Source: JAIOTG01 sp964644045 (lineage in GTDB: Bacteria; Patescibacteriota; Patescibacteriia; Patescibacteriales; JAGXOH01). From it: a stretch of DNA of 58,274 bases. The DNA lies in the NCBI GenBank assembly GCA_964644045.1, contig CAZXUK010000006.1, positions 1-58,274 of the forward strand, given 5' to 3'. Positions 33,384 through 41,865 of this stretch are shown piece by piece. A model generated the notes under the pieces. That model made no database searches. It worked only from the letters and a program-made list of their open reading frames with translations, and was not told where the DNA came from. Position 1 is the stretch's first letter; every line of letters starts with the position of its first letter. Both the position numbers and the translations under genes were made by a program.

Positions 33384-34082
33384 ATGTCGGAGCTTAAACC
33401 TAACCCGGGTAAAAATTTGCAAATAGAGGTGGAAGGAGAAAAATATCTTCGATTGCCCATAAAAACTCATGTTATTAAGAAAGAGGACAATTTGGAAAAG
33501 ATAATGACCAGATATTTAAAGCCCCGCTTAAAAAAAGGAGATTTGGTTTTTATAAGCGAAAGAGCGGTGGCTATCACTCAAGGCAGAGCTTTTCCCGTTA
33601 AGGATATTAAAACTTCTTTTCTGGCCAGGTTTCTAAGTAAATATGTTTATAGATCCCCTTATGGCATAGGAATAGGTAGTCCCTGGACCATGGAATTGGC
33701 TATTAGAGAGGTGGGAAGAATTCGAATTTTTTTAGGCGTGTTAGCTTCGGTTATAACCAAACCATTGGGAATCCGGGGAGTTTTTTATAGAGTTTGCGGA
33801 CCCAAAGTTGCGGCTATTGACGGTCCTTGCGATTATACTTTACCCCCCTATAACCGATATGCCAAATTCGGACCTTTAAAACCGAATAAAGTGGCCAAAG
33901 AATTAAAAAATCTTTTGGGAAGCGAAGTGGTTATTATAGATGCCAATGATCTGGGGGTGGCTGTTTTGGGAAGATCGGACAAAAAAATTTCCCCAGATTT
34001 TGCTCGTCGGGTTTTTCGTGACAATCCCTTGGGGCAAGGAAGCGAAAGCACTCCTTTGTGTTTAATTAGGAAGATAAAATAA
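33384..34082 (+). CDS. CofE-like (F420-0:gamma-glutamyl ligase family) protein
   Basis: 232 residues. The fold family is recognised from LKKGDLVFISERAVAITQGR, SPYGIGIGSPWTMELAI, AAIDGPCDYTLPPYN and IIDANDLGVAVLG. CofE adds glutamate to coenzyme F420, but no other F420 gene is present and this protein lies between mraY and ftsW. A ligase role in peptidoglycan precursor or another gamma-peptide modification is therefore more likely. It is five bases from mraY and eight from ftsW, tightly within the wall operon. Confidence 0.75.
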   Translation: MSELKPNPGKNLQIEVEGEKYLRLPIKTHVIKKEDNLEKIMTRYLKPRLKKGDLVFISERAVAITQGRAFPVKDIKTSFLARFLSKYVYRSPYGIGIGSPWTMELAIREVGRIRIFLGVLASVITKPLGIRGVFYRVCGPKVAAIDGPCDYTLPPYNRYAKFGPLKPNKVAKELKNLLGSEVVIIDANDLGVAVLGRSDKKISPDFARRVFRDNPLGQGSESTPLCLIRKIK

Positions 34083-34090
34083 AAAGCGGG

Positions 34091-35242
34091 ATGAAAAAAT
34101 TAAAAAGAAAAATTTTTAATTCTAAATTTTTTAAATCCGGCCGAGGAGAGCATGCTCCGGATAAATTTTTGATAGTGATTATTGCTTTATTGGTTTTTTC
34201 CGGACTGGTAATGCTTTCCAGCGCCTCTTCGGTAGTAGGGTATAAAGCGTTTGGTGATAGTTATCATTTTTTTAATCATCAATTTCTTGTGATTCTTTTA
34301 GGTATAGGGGTTTTTTATTTTTTTTCTCGGCTCAGTTATTCTTTTTGGAAGAAGTATGCCATATTTTTTTTGTTGTTTTCCTGCTTGTTTTTATTATTAG
34401 TGTTTGTTCCGGGCCTGGGAGCCAATTATGGTAAAGCCCATAGCTGGATCGATATTTTCGGATTTTCTCTTCAACCTTCGGAATTTGTAAAAGTGTTTTT
34501 TTTAATTTATTTAGCCGCCTGGGTGGAAAGAAGAGGAGAGGATTTAAAAACTTTCTCCCAAGGACTGGGTCCTTTTATTTTAATTTTGATGGTTATCGCT
34601 TTCTTAATGATCTTACAACCGGATGTGGGCACTCTTTCTATTGTTGTTTTTTCTTCCTTGGCGGTCTATTTTTTAGGAGGAGGAAAAATAAGTCATTTGT
34701 TAATGGTTTGCCTTATAGGTATGGTGGTCTTGTTTGGTATTTTGGAGATCAAGCCGTATATTAAAGATAGATTCGCTTGCGTGGTTAATCCCCAGTTAGA
34801 TGTTAAAGATGAATGTTATCAAGTCAATCAATCTTTACTAGCAGTGGGTTCGGGCGGTCTTTGGGGCCGGGGATTGGGACAGAGTCGGCAGAAATATATG
34901 TATTTACCGGAAGTAATTAGTGATTCCATATTTTCTATTATAGCCGAAGAGGTCGGTTTTATTTTTTCCGGATTATTAATAATTTTGTATTTGTTGTTGT
35001 TTTGGCGGGGAAGCTTGATAGCCAAACATGCTCCGGATAAATTCGGGCGCCTGCTGGCTTTGGGAATAGTTTTTTGGTTGGCTATCCAGTCTTTTTTAAA
35101 CATTGGGGGGATGATCAATCTCATTCCTATGACCGGTGTGCCCTTGCCCTTGGTCAGTTATGGAGGTTCGGCTGTTTTAGCTTCTTTGTTGGCTTTAGGG
35201 ATATTGGTTAACATCAGTAAATATATTAAACAAACAAAATAA
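34091..35242 (+). CDS. ftsW: SEDS-family peptidoglycan polymerase FtsW
   Basis: 383 residues with about ten membrane segments. Signature parts: AKAHSWIDIFGFSLQPSEF-like loop (GKAHSWIDIFGFSLQPSE), LQPDVGTLSIV, and the C-terminal PLVSYGGSAVLASLLALGIL. It polymerises lipid II at the division site together with a class B PBP; no PBP is in the window. FtsW rather than RodA is chosen because of its place between mraY and murG. Confidence 0.93.
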   Translation: MKKLKRKIFNSKFFKSGRGEHAPDKFLIVIIALLVFSGLVMLSSASSVVGYKAFGDSYHFFNHQFLVILLGIGVFYFFSRLSYSFWKKYAIFFLLFSCLFLLLVFVPGLGANYGKAHSWIDIFGFSLQPSEFVKVFFLIYLAAWVERRGEDLKTFSQGLGPFILILMVIAFLMILQPDVGTLSIVVFSSLAVYFLGGGKISHLLMVCLIGMVVLFGILEIKPYIKDRFACVVNPQLDVKDECYQVNQSLLAVGSGGLWGRGLGQSRQKYMYLPEVISDSIFSIIAEEVGFIFSGLLIILYLLLFWRGSLIAKHAPDKFGRLLALGIVFWLAIQSFLNIGGMINLIPMTGVPLPLVSYGGSAVLASLLALGILVNISKYIKQTK

Positions 35243-35243
35243 T

Positions 35244-36335
35244 ATGAGAAGCAAAAAAAACAAGAAAAAAACTATTTTTTTAACCGGCGGAGGAACCGGA
35301 GGTTCGGTCAGTCCTTTATTGGCGGTGGCTGAGGAGTTTTTTAGTAGAGAGAAAGAGGTGGATTTTATCTGGATCGGAAGTGAGAAGGGGGTGGAGAGGG
35401 ATATGGTGGAGTATAAGGATTTTAAGGGCAGAAAAATCGATTATAAAATTATTTGTGCCGGAAAATGGCGACGTTACTTTTCCTTGAAAAATTTTTTTGA
35501 TTTATTTAAATTGGGGTTTGGTTTTTTTCAGTCTCTGTTTTTAGTTTTAAAATATCGTCCGGATTTAGTGATGAGCGCCGGCAGTTTTGTGAGTGTCCCC
35601 GCGGTTTGGGCGGCCGGGTTTTTAAGACGTCCGATTTTGATCCACCAGCAGGATGTTCGCCCCGGTTTAGCCAATAAATTAATGGCTCCTTTTGCTCGAG
35701 TAATCACCACCGTTTTTCAGGAATCCCGAAAAGCTTACGGAGCTAAAGCCCGGGTAGTGGGGAATATTATAAGAAAAAATCTGGACATGGAAGCAAAAGA
35801 TAATTATTTTAAAGTTAGAGAGGATACGCCGATTTTATTGGTTGTGGGAGGCGGAACCGGAGCCAAATTTATTAATGATCTGGTGGAAAAAAATTTGAAG
35901 GAGATTACCAAAACGGTTCAGGTGATTCATATTTCCGGAGAAGGAAAAGCCAAGCCACGAGTACGAGAACACTATATTTCTTTTGAATTTTTAAAGCCGG
36001 ACAGAATGCTTCAGGCCTTGAATAAAGCCACTTTTGTGGTGAGCCGTTGCGGACTGGGATTTTTAACTGAAATTTCTTATTTCGGCAAACCCTCTATTTT
36101 GATTCCCATACCCGACTCTCACCAGGAAGAAAACGCCCGGATTTTTGCGGAAAAAAAAGCGGCCTTAGTGGAAGATCAGAGAAAATTAAACGCGGGAAAA
36201 TTTATAGAGGACATAAAGATTTTGGCCGAGAATGAGAATTTTAGAGAGCAATTGGGAGATCGCGCTCGAGAGGTTGTAAAAATAGGAAATGGTGAGGTGG
36301 TTGAAATTATTAAGGAAATATTAAAATTAAAATAA
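35244..36335 (+). CDS. murG: UDP-GlcNAc:lipid I N-acetylglucosaminyltransferase
   Basis: 363 residues. TGGGTGGSVSPLLAVAEEF is the N-terminal glycine-rich loop for lipid I, and HQQDVRPGLANKL matches the MurG HEQN region (HQQD here). The donor-binding half has VVGGGTGAKFINDLV and SRCGLGFLTEISYFGKPSILIPIP. It makes lipid II at the inner face of the membrane. The ATG follows the ftsW stop by one base. No SD. Confidence 0.95.
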   Translation: MRSKKNKKKTIFLTGGGTGGSVSPLLAVAEEFFSREKEVDFIWIGSEKGVERDMVEYKDFKGRKIDYKIICAGKWRRYFSLKNFFDLFKLGFGFFQSLFLVLKYRPDLVMSAGSFVSVPAVWAAGFLRRPILIHQQDVRPGLANKLMAPFARVITTVFQESRKAYGAKARVVGNIIRKNLDMEAKDNYFKVREDTPILLVVGGGTGAKFINDLVEKNLKEITKTVQVIHISGEGKAKPRVREHYISFEFLKPDRMLQALNKATFVVSRCGLGFLTEISYFGKPSILIPIPDSHQEENARIFAEKKAALVEDQRKLNAGKFIEDIKILAENENFREQLGDRAREVVKIGNGEVVEIIKEILKLK

Positions 36336-36338
36336 AAA

Positions 36339-37745
36339 ATGGATCTATCTCAAATAAAAAAAATTTATATGATCGGGATCAAGGGTGTGGGCATGACCAT
36401 GCTGGCTCAATTTTTGAAAGTTAAAGGAATAGAAGTTTTGGGGTCTGATGTGGAGGAGAAGTTTATGACCGATGAAGTTTTAAAAGATAATAATATTAAA
36501 GTTTTAAAAGGATTTAGCCCGGAAAATATCCCTTTGGATGCGGATTTGATTATTTATTCCAGCGCCTATAACGGAGAAAACAATCCGGAGCTAAATAGGG
36601 CTTTAAAAGGAAAAAAAATAGTGCTCACTTATGCTTGCGCCCTGGGAGAGGTTTTTAATGATCACTACGGGATCGCGGTAACGGGAAGCCATGGAAAAAC
36701 CACTACCACCGCTTGGTTGGGATATGTTTGGAAAAAGGCCGGATTAGAGCCCAATGTGTTGACCGGGGCCCGTGTACCTCAATTCGGAGGCAGCGGTTTA
36801 GTGGGTAAGTCCGATTATTTAGTGGCGGAATTGGACGAATATCAAAATAAATTTAAATATTTTTGGCCCCGGGTGGTGCTTTTAAATAATATTGAATACG
36901 ATCACCCGGATTTTTTCCCGGACAAAGAAAGTTATATCCGGGTTTTTGTGGATTTAATAAAGAAAATTCCTCGGCAAGGATTATTGGTTGCCAATTTTGA
37001 TGATCCGGAAATAAAAAAAATCGCCGCGGTTAATTGTCGGGGACGAGTAGTTAGTTATGGCTTAAAAGAATACGCCGATTATATGGCTTATGATTTTATT
37101 CAAAAAGACGGGCAAAATTTTTTCAAAGTTAAATTCGCCTCTGAAGAAGATGAGGATCCGCAAGATTCTCTTCTGGGCGGTTTTGTTACCTCTTTGGTGG
37201 GACAACATAATATTTATAATGCTTTGGCCATAATTTCTTTAAGCATAGAAATGGGAGTGGATCTGTCCGCAATCAGAACCCACTTGGAGGGATTTAGGGG
37301 CACTTCCAGACGTATGGAGGTTATGGGAAAATTCAAGGGGGTTCCGATTATAGACGATTATGCCCATCATCCCACAGAGATAAGGTCTACTCTTAAGGCC
37401 ATCAGAGATAATTATCCGGATAAAGAGATTATTACTGTTTTTCATCCTCATACTTATTCCCGCACTCGCGCTTTGTTGGACGATTTTGCTTCCAGTTTTG
37501 ACCATTCGGATAAAGTTATTGTTTTGGATATTTATGGCTCGGCCAGGGAAAAACAAGGAGGAGTCAGCAGTAAGGATTTGGTAAGAAAAATCAATCAAAT
37601 TGAAAAACAAAACAAAGCCCAATATTTAAAAACTTTGGCTGAAGCGGAAGAATATTTGCGAAAAAAGGCCGATAAAGAAAAATTAATAGTTTTAATGGGA
37701 GCGGGAGATGTTTTTCGGATCGGCCGGGCTTTACTGGAAAAATAA
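36339..37745 (+). CDS. murC: UDP-N-acetylmuramate-L-alanine ligase
   Basis: 468 residues. Adds L-alanine to UDP-MurNAc. N-terminal Rossmann segment MIGIKGVGMTMLAQ, ATP loop VTGSHGKTTTTAWLG, and central IDDYAHHPTEI are those of MurC; the C-terminal domain has FHPHTYSRTRALLDDFA. It follows murG by three bases. MurD, MurE, MurF and Ddl are not in this window, so the cluster is partial. Confidence 0.95.
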   Translation: MDLSQIKKIYMIGIKGVGMTMLAQFLKVKGIEVLGSDVEEKFMTDEVLKDNNIKVLKGFSPENIPLDADLIIYSSAYNGENNPELNRALKGKKIVLTYACALGEVFNDHYGIAVTGSHGKTTTTAWLGYVWKKAGLEPNVLTGARVPQFGGSGLVGKSDYLVAELDEYQNKFKYFWPRVVLLNNIEYDHPDFFPDKESYIRVFVDLIKKIPRQGLLVANFDDPEIKKIAAVNCRGRVVSYGLKEYADYMAYDFIQKDGQNFFKVKFASEEDEDPQDSLLGGFVTSLVGQHNIYNALAIISLSIEMGVDLSAIRTHLEGFRGTSRRMEVMGKFKGVPIIDDYAHHPTEIRSTLKAIRDNYPDKEIITVFHPHTYSRTRALLDDFASSFDHSDKVIVLDIYGSAREKQGGVSSKDLVRKINQIEKQNKAQYLKTLAEAEEYLRKKADKEKLIVLMGAGDVFRIGRALLEK

Positions 37746-37749
37746 AAAA

Positions 37750-37776
37750 ACCCGGTCTTCAATATTGAAGCCGGGT
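37750..37776 (-). terminator. Intrinsic terminator, mainly for dapA
   Basis: ACCCGG(T)CTTCAAT / ATTGAAG(C)CGGGT forms a strong hairpin. On the minus strand it is followed by TTTTTTATTTTT, so it serves dapA; on the plus strand there is no T run, but it may still weaken read-through from murC. Confidence 0.8.
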
Positions 37777-37786
37777 AAGAAAGAAG

Positions 37787-38803
37787 TTAGTAGCGGAGAT
37801 CTGCGCGCCCGGGCGCATTTTTTATTTTTTCCTCCGTTTTAAGGCGAAAAAATTTTTCCAAAGGAGCAAAAGCCTCCGGATATTTATCCCTCAGTTCTGT
37901 TAAGGCTTTTAAGATTAGGTTGTAGGCCTTGGGAGTCGGTTTGCCCAAAGGCCTTCTTAAAGGACCCGAGGGCATGTCCAAGATATTCATCATGGTTTTC
38001 ACCGGCACCGGATTGCGGCACTTATTTTTTCTAAAGGTGCCGTATCTGGTTTCTTCTTCCGTATTTACGGTTACCATTCCCAGTATTTTCCCTAAAGCTG
38101 ATTCCGGCTCTTTTTTTTGGGAGACCATTTGTTTGATCTCTCTGGGAAAAATGTTGGACATAACCGAGATTACCCCGTTAGCTTTGATATGCGCGTCTTT
38201 CACAGCTTTTAGAGTAAGGTCGTCATCGCCGGAGAGGATGGAGAAATTAGGTCCGCAAAGAGCCCTAATTCTTCTCATATGCTCCAAATCACCGGTGGCA
38301 TCCTTGACCGTATTTGTGTTGGGGTAATTCTCCCAAAGCTCTTTGAGGTCATAAGAGTCCAGGGCGCAGCCGGTGCGTCCGGGAACAATATAGGGGATTA
38401 TAGAGGTTTGGGGAAATTGCCGGGCAATAGGAGTGATGTATTCTTGGCTGATTTCCAGGGAGCTGGGACCGTTGTAGTAGGGATCTACCAAAAGAAGAGC
38501 ATCAGCACCCAGATTAACCGCTTCCTCGCTCGCTTTTAGGGCTTCGGCCGTGTTGTTGCTACCTGCACCCACCAGGCATAAACATCGTCCCCTGGTTTGA
38601 GAGGTGGCAAGCTTCATAACTTCAAAATGCTCTTGCCAACTAAGGGTGGGGCTTTCTCCGGTGGTCCCGGTATAAAGTATGCCGTCCACCCCGGATTCAA
38701 CCTGGAATTCAATTAATTTTTCCAGGCCATCCCAGTCTATTTTTCCGTTTTCTTTAAACGGAGTTATGAGGGCGGTGATTACTCCACTTATCGGTTTACG
38801 CAT
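37787..38803 (-). CDS. dapA: 4-hydroxy-tetrahydrodipicolinate synthase
   Basis: 338 residues. Condenses pyruvate with aspartate semialdehyde on the way to diaminopimelate and lysine. Catalytic residues are in place: T47/T48 (YTGTTGE), Y109/Y110 (DPYYNG), Y138 and the substrate-binding R143 (PYIVPGRTG), and Schiff-base K167 (TVKDATGD). The R143 equivalent favours true DapA over sialic acid or KDPG aldolases. A C-terminal extension makes it about 45 residues longer than usual. It lies reversed between murC and murB, with AAGGAGG at 38811-38817 as SD and its own terminator, and higher GC than its neighbours; it looks inserted. Confidence 0.88.
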   Translation of the reverse strand: MRKPISGVITALITPFKENGKIDWDGLEKLIEFQVESGVDGILYTGTTGESPTLSWQEHFEVMKLATSQTRGRCLCLVGAGSNNTAEALKASEEAVNLGADALLLVDPYYNGPSSLEISQEYITPIARQFPQTSIIPYIVPGRTGCALDSYDLKELWENYPNTNTVKDATGDLEHMRRIRALCGPNFSILSGDDDLTLKAVKDAHIKANGVISVMSNIFPREIKQMVSQKKEPESALGKILGMVTVNTEEETRYGTFRKNKCRNPVPVKTMMNILDMPSGPLRRPLGKPTPKAYNLILKALTELRDKYPEAFAPLEKFFRLKTEEKIKNAPGRADLRY

Positions 38804-38810
38804 AGGCTTT

Positions 38811-38817
38811 CCTCCTT
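38811..38817 (-). promoter_or_regulatory. Strong ribosome-binding site of dapA
   Basis: AAGGAGG on the minus strand, seven bases before the ATG at 38803. Unusual here because the flanking mur genes have no SD. Confidence 0.85.
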
Positions 38818-38951
38818 TTTAAGTTAGTTATTGTATTGTAAAGAACTTTTTGAATTTTTAAAAAATTACCATAAAAGATTATAAAAGTCAAAAGTCAAAA
38901 AAAAGAAAAAAATCTTTTTAAATTAGTTTTTTTTTGTTAAGATATAACTAT

Positions 38952-39899
38952 ATGGATATAGAGAAAAAAATAATGAAGAATGTGGATTTGGCTTCTTTAT
39001 CTACTTTTAAGATCGGAGGGCCGGCCGAGTTTTATTTGGAAGCCCAAGACGGAAAGGATATTAAGGCCGCTTTTGACTGGGCCCATTTTTATAATTATAA
39101 AATAACTGTTTTGGGAGGAGGGAGCAATATTTTAATTAATGATGAAGGTATAAAGGACTTGGTTCTAAGATTGATTAAAGATAATTTTAATTTAAAAGAC
39201 AATAAGGTGATTTGCGGCGGAGCGGTCAGCTTAAATAAAATTGCCAGGACCACTGCTCGGGAAGGATTGTCCGGATTGGAATGGGGAGTGGGCATCCCCA
39301 GAGCCCAAATCGCCGGAGCCATAGTGGGCAATGCCGGCGCTTTCGGTTTTAAAATTTCCGATATTTTGGAGGAAGCGGAAGTTTTTGATCTGGTGGAAGG
39401 AAATTGGAAAAAATTTAAAAACAAGGATTGTCAATTCGGTTATCGAACCAGTGTTTTTAAAGAACACAAGAGATATATCATTTCTAATGCGGTTTTAGTT
39501 TTTAAAAAAGAAGATTCAAAAAAAGTGGGAGAGAAAATGGAAAAAATTTTTGAATTCCGAAAAGATAATCAACTTGACCATCCCAGCGCCGGTTCGATTT
39601 TTAAAAATATTGATTGGGAATATTTGCAAGAGAGAAGCCCCAAATTGGCTAAGCGCGCTGAGATGGAAAAAATAGTTAAAAATAATTGGGTAAGCGCGGG
39701 TTGGATAATAGAGCAAATGGGCTTAAAAGGAAAGACCATGGGAGGGGCCCAGATTAGTTTGGAGCACGGTAATTTTATAATCAATAAAAAAAATGCCACC
39801 GCTCTTGATGTGATAGGATTGATCAGTTATGTTAAACAGCAGGTTAGAAACGAATTTAATATTCAAATGCAGGAGGAAATAGAATATTTGGGTTTTTAA
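38952..39899 (+). CDS. murB: UDP-N-acetylenolpyruvoylglucosamine reductase
   Basis: 315 residues from the ATG at 38952. Flavoenzyme that completes UDP-MurNAc. FAD-binding STFKIGGPAEFY and LGGGSNILIND, GLEWGVGIPRAQIAGAIVGN, FGYRTSVFK, the proton donor Ser in HPSAGSIFKN and the C-terminal EEIEYLG Glu are all present. An upstream in-frame TTG is unlikely. A TATAAC box at 38943-38948 is so close that the next ATG (38973) could be the true start, losing seven residues. After four bases the cca gene begins. Confidence 0.93.
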   Translation: MDIEKKIMKNVDLASLSTFKIGGPAEFYLEAQDGKDIKAAFDWAHFYNYKITVLGGGSNILINDEGIKDLVLRLIKDNFNLKDNKVICGGAVSLNKIARTTAREGLSGLEWGVGIPRAQIAGAIVGNAGAFGFKISDILEEAEVFDLVEGNWKKFKNKDCQFGYRTSVFKEHKRYIISNAVLVFKKEDSKKVGEKMEKIFEFRKDNQLDHPSAGSIFKNIDWEYLQERSPKLAKRAEMEKIVKNNWVSAGWIIEQMGLKGKTMGGAQISLEHGNFIINKKNATALDVIGLISYVKQQVRNEFNIQMQEEIEYLGF

Positions 39900-39902
39900 T
39901 TT

Positions 39903-41408
39903 ATGAGCAAGAAAGAGATAAAAATACCCACACATGTAAAAAATATTGTTTCTCAATTGGAAAAAGCGGGCTTTGAGGCCTTTGTGGTCGGAGGATGCGT
40001 GAGAGATGTTTTGCGAGGAAAAATTCCTCATGATTGGGATATAACCACCCGGGCCACCCCCGAGGAAGTATTACGAGTTTTTCCCAAGGGAAAATATGAA
40101 AACCGTTTCGGAACGGTTTTATTAATTTGCGAAAAAAAAGATTCAGAGGAGGTGGTGGAGGTGACCACTTATCGTTCCGAACAAGGATACCGGGATAGAA
40201 GGCGTCCGGATGAGGTTAAATTTGAAAAAGAGTTGTCTAAAGATTTGTCCCGTCGAGACTTTACGGTTAATGCTTTGGCTATGAAAGCCAAAAAGAGTAA
40301 ATTGGGCATTCCCCAAGATATTAAAAAAAATCATATAGCGGAGATGGACGATTATGTTTTGGTGGATTTATTCGGAGGAGTGAAAGATATTTCTAAAAAA
40401 ATAATTCGGGCCGTGGGTGAGCCGGTGGAGAGATTTAAAGAGGACGCTTTGCGTATGATGCGGGCGATCCGTTTGGCCGTGGAGCTTGATTTTGAATTAG
40501 AGCCCAAAACTGAGCGGGCTATTTTCAAAATGGCCGGAGGGATTAAATTTATAGCCCAAGAAAGAATTCGGGATGAACTGATTAAAATTCTACAATCCCC
40601 GCGCGCTTATCAGGGCATTATGACTCTTCATAAAAATAAATTGCTTCAGTATATCCTGCCGGAGTTGGAAGCCGGAGTGGGAGTAAAACAAAACCGTCAT
40701 CACGTGTATACAGTTTTTGATCATAACCTCCTGTCTTTAAAAAATTGTCCTAATTCGGATTGGCGAGTGCGTTTTGCCGCCCTAACTCATGACATTGCCA
40801 AGCCCAAGACCAAAAAATTCGTTAAAGGCGAAGCCACTTTTTACAATCATGAACATTTGGGGGCCAAAATGGTGGGCAAGATTACCAAAAGACTTAAATT
40901 CAGCCGGGAAGATTCGGAAAAAATATTTAATTTGGTTAAGGCCCATATGTTTTATTATAATGTGGGCGAGGTAACCGAGTCTTCGGTGCGGCGTTTGATC
41001 CGTAAGGTGGGAGAGGAAAACCTGAAAGATTTAATTGATCTGCGAGTGGCTGATCGTTTAGGGTCGGGAGTCCCCAAAGCCAAACCCTATAAATTAAGAC
41101 ATTTGGAGTATATGATGAAAAAAGTTAGAAAAGACCCGATCTCGGTTAAGATGCTTAAGATAAACGGGGATATATTAATGGAGGAGTTGGGTCTTAAGCC
41201 CGGACCCAAGATCGGGGCGATTATGGATGTGCTTTTAAGCGAAGTCCTGGATGACTCTAAGCTAAACACTAAAAAATATTTACTTAAGAGGGCTCGGGAG
41301 CTGGAAAAAGAGAATTTGGAAAAATTGAGACATTTGGCCAAAGATAAAATAAAGGAAGAGAAAGAGAAGAAGGACAAAGAAATAAAAAAAGAATTTTGGG
41401 TTAAATAG
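39903..41408 (+). CDS. cca: CCA tRNA nucleotidyltransferase with HD domain
   Basis: 501 residues. Adds or repairs the 3' CCA of tRNA. The class II nucleotidyltransferase head has VVGGCVRDVLRGK and DWDITTRATPEEV (metal-binding DxD), then RRDFTVNALAM. An HD domain follows (RHHVYTVFDHN and LTHDIAKPKTK), as in proteins with added phosphohydrolase activity. A Lys/Glu-rich tail closes the protein. It starts four bases after murB, so it is read with the wall genes. Confidence 0.93.
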   Translation: MSKKEIKIPTHVKNIVSQLEKAGFEAFVVGGCVRDVLRGKIPHDWDITTRATPEEVLRVFPKGKYENRFGTVLLICEKKDSEEVVEVTTYRSEQGYRDRRRPDEVKFEKELSKDLSRRDFTVNALAMKAKKSKLGIPQDIKKNHIAEMDDYVLVDLFGGVKDISKKIIRAVGEPVERFKEDALRMMRAIRLAVELDFELEPKTERAIFKMAGGIKFIAQERIRDELIKILQSPRAYQGIMTLHKNKLLQYILPELEAGVGVKQNRHHVYTVFDHNLLSLKNCPNSDWRVRFAALTHDIAKPKTKKFVKGEATFYNHEHLGAKMVGKITKRLKFSREDSEKIFNLVKAHMFYYNVGEVTESSVRRLIRKVGEENLKDLIDLRVADRLGSGVPKAKPYKLRHLEYMMKKVRKDPISVKMLKINGDILMEELGLKPGPKIGAIMDVLLSEVLDDSKLNTKKYLLKRARELEKENLEKLRHLAKDKIKEEKEKKDKEIKKEFWVK

Positions 41409-41486
41409 CCCCAATTACAAATTTACCCCGGTTAAATATTTTATCTTTAGGCAAAATTAAATTTATTGTGAACAAATCTTATCACT

Positions 41487-41523
41487 CGCCTCGCCAAGTT
41501 GAAGCTTGGTTTCAGCGAGGCGG
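41487..41523. repeat. Compound hairpin, REP-like element
   Basis: CGCCTCGC (41487-41494) pairs with GCGAGGCG (41515-41522), with an inner CCAAG/CTTGG stem. It lacks a T run, so it is not a good terminator. GC content is far above the surroundings, as for dispersed palindromic repeats. Confidence 0.6.
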
Positions 41524-41570
41524 GCAAATTGCACAAATAATTTCAATGACCATTAAAAAATTTTTATTTT

Positions 41571-41606
41571 TTGAACATACCATGGTATGTTCAATGGTAT
41601 GTTCAA
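41571..41606. promoter_or_regulatory. 24-bp perfect palindrome plus a third half-site (operator-like)
   Basis: TTGAACATACCA is followed by its exact reverse complement TGGTATGTTCAA and then a second direct copy of TGGTATGTTCAA (41595-41606). Three 12-bp half-sites in a row, about 100 bases before an AbrB-like gene, look like a binding site for a dimeric regulator. Confidence 0.6.
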
Positions 41607-41702
41607 TATATTTAAAACTCTCCCTTTTAAAAGGGGAGACATAGAAAGGTTTTAAAGTTTTACTAATCTATATTAATTACTCATAAAACATTAAATTTAT
41701 TT

Positions 41703-41861
41703 ATGACTGAGAAGTTTATTAGAAAAGTGGTTAAAAACGGTCGTGATTCTTACTACATTAATATTCCCAAAGATTTGGCCGAGGAATTAAAGATTAGAGA
41801 AAGACAAAAATTGGTGATTGAAAAATGGGGAGAGGGCCTGAAAATTTCTGATTGGGAATAA
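41703..41861 (+). CDS. AbrB/SpoVT-type small DNA-binding protein
   Basis: 52 residues: MTEKFIRKVVKNGRDSYYIN then IPKDLAEELKIRERQKLVIE, ending SDWE. The pattern of a short strand, an IPKxLAxxLxIxxGxxL-like loop and a final strand is that of AbrB/MazE swapped-hairpin DNA-binding domains. It is four bases upstream of a NUDIX gene. No toxin partner is adjacent, so I do not call it an antitoxin. The 24-bp palindrome upstream may be its own operator. Confidence 0.7.
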   Translation: MTEKFIRKVVKNGRDSYYINIPKDLAEELKIRERQKLVIEKWGEGLKISDWE

Positions 41862-41865
41862 AAAT

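Larger units (their letters stand above)
41409..41702. other. Intergenic region with several palindromic elements
   Basis: This 294-base stretch contains no ORF but three palindromes, described separately where strong: a compound hairpin at 41487-41523, a perfect 24-bp palindrome at 41571-41594, and CTCCC-TTTT/AAAA-GGGGAG at about 41619-41639, which resembles the arms of the 56-bp tandem repeats 1 kb downstream. Confidence 0.6.

Noticed and set aside
33384..34082. Evidence for coenzyme F420 synthesis
   Set aside because: One CofE-like protein and a YvcK (CofD-like fold) are not enough; both have better explanations from their cell-wall neighbours.
41571..41606. LexA box
   Set aside because: It has GAAC and GTTC ends but 12 bases between them rather than the four of the Bacillus-type box, and no SOS gene follows.
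41703..41861. Toxin-antitoxin module based on the AbrB-like protein
   Set aside because: The adjacent gene is an MTH1-like NUDIX with intact catalytic residues, not a recognised toxin.
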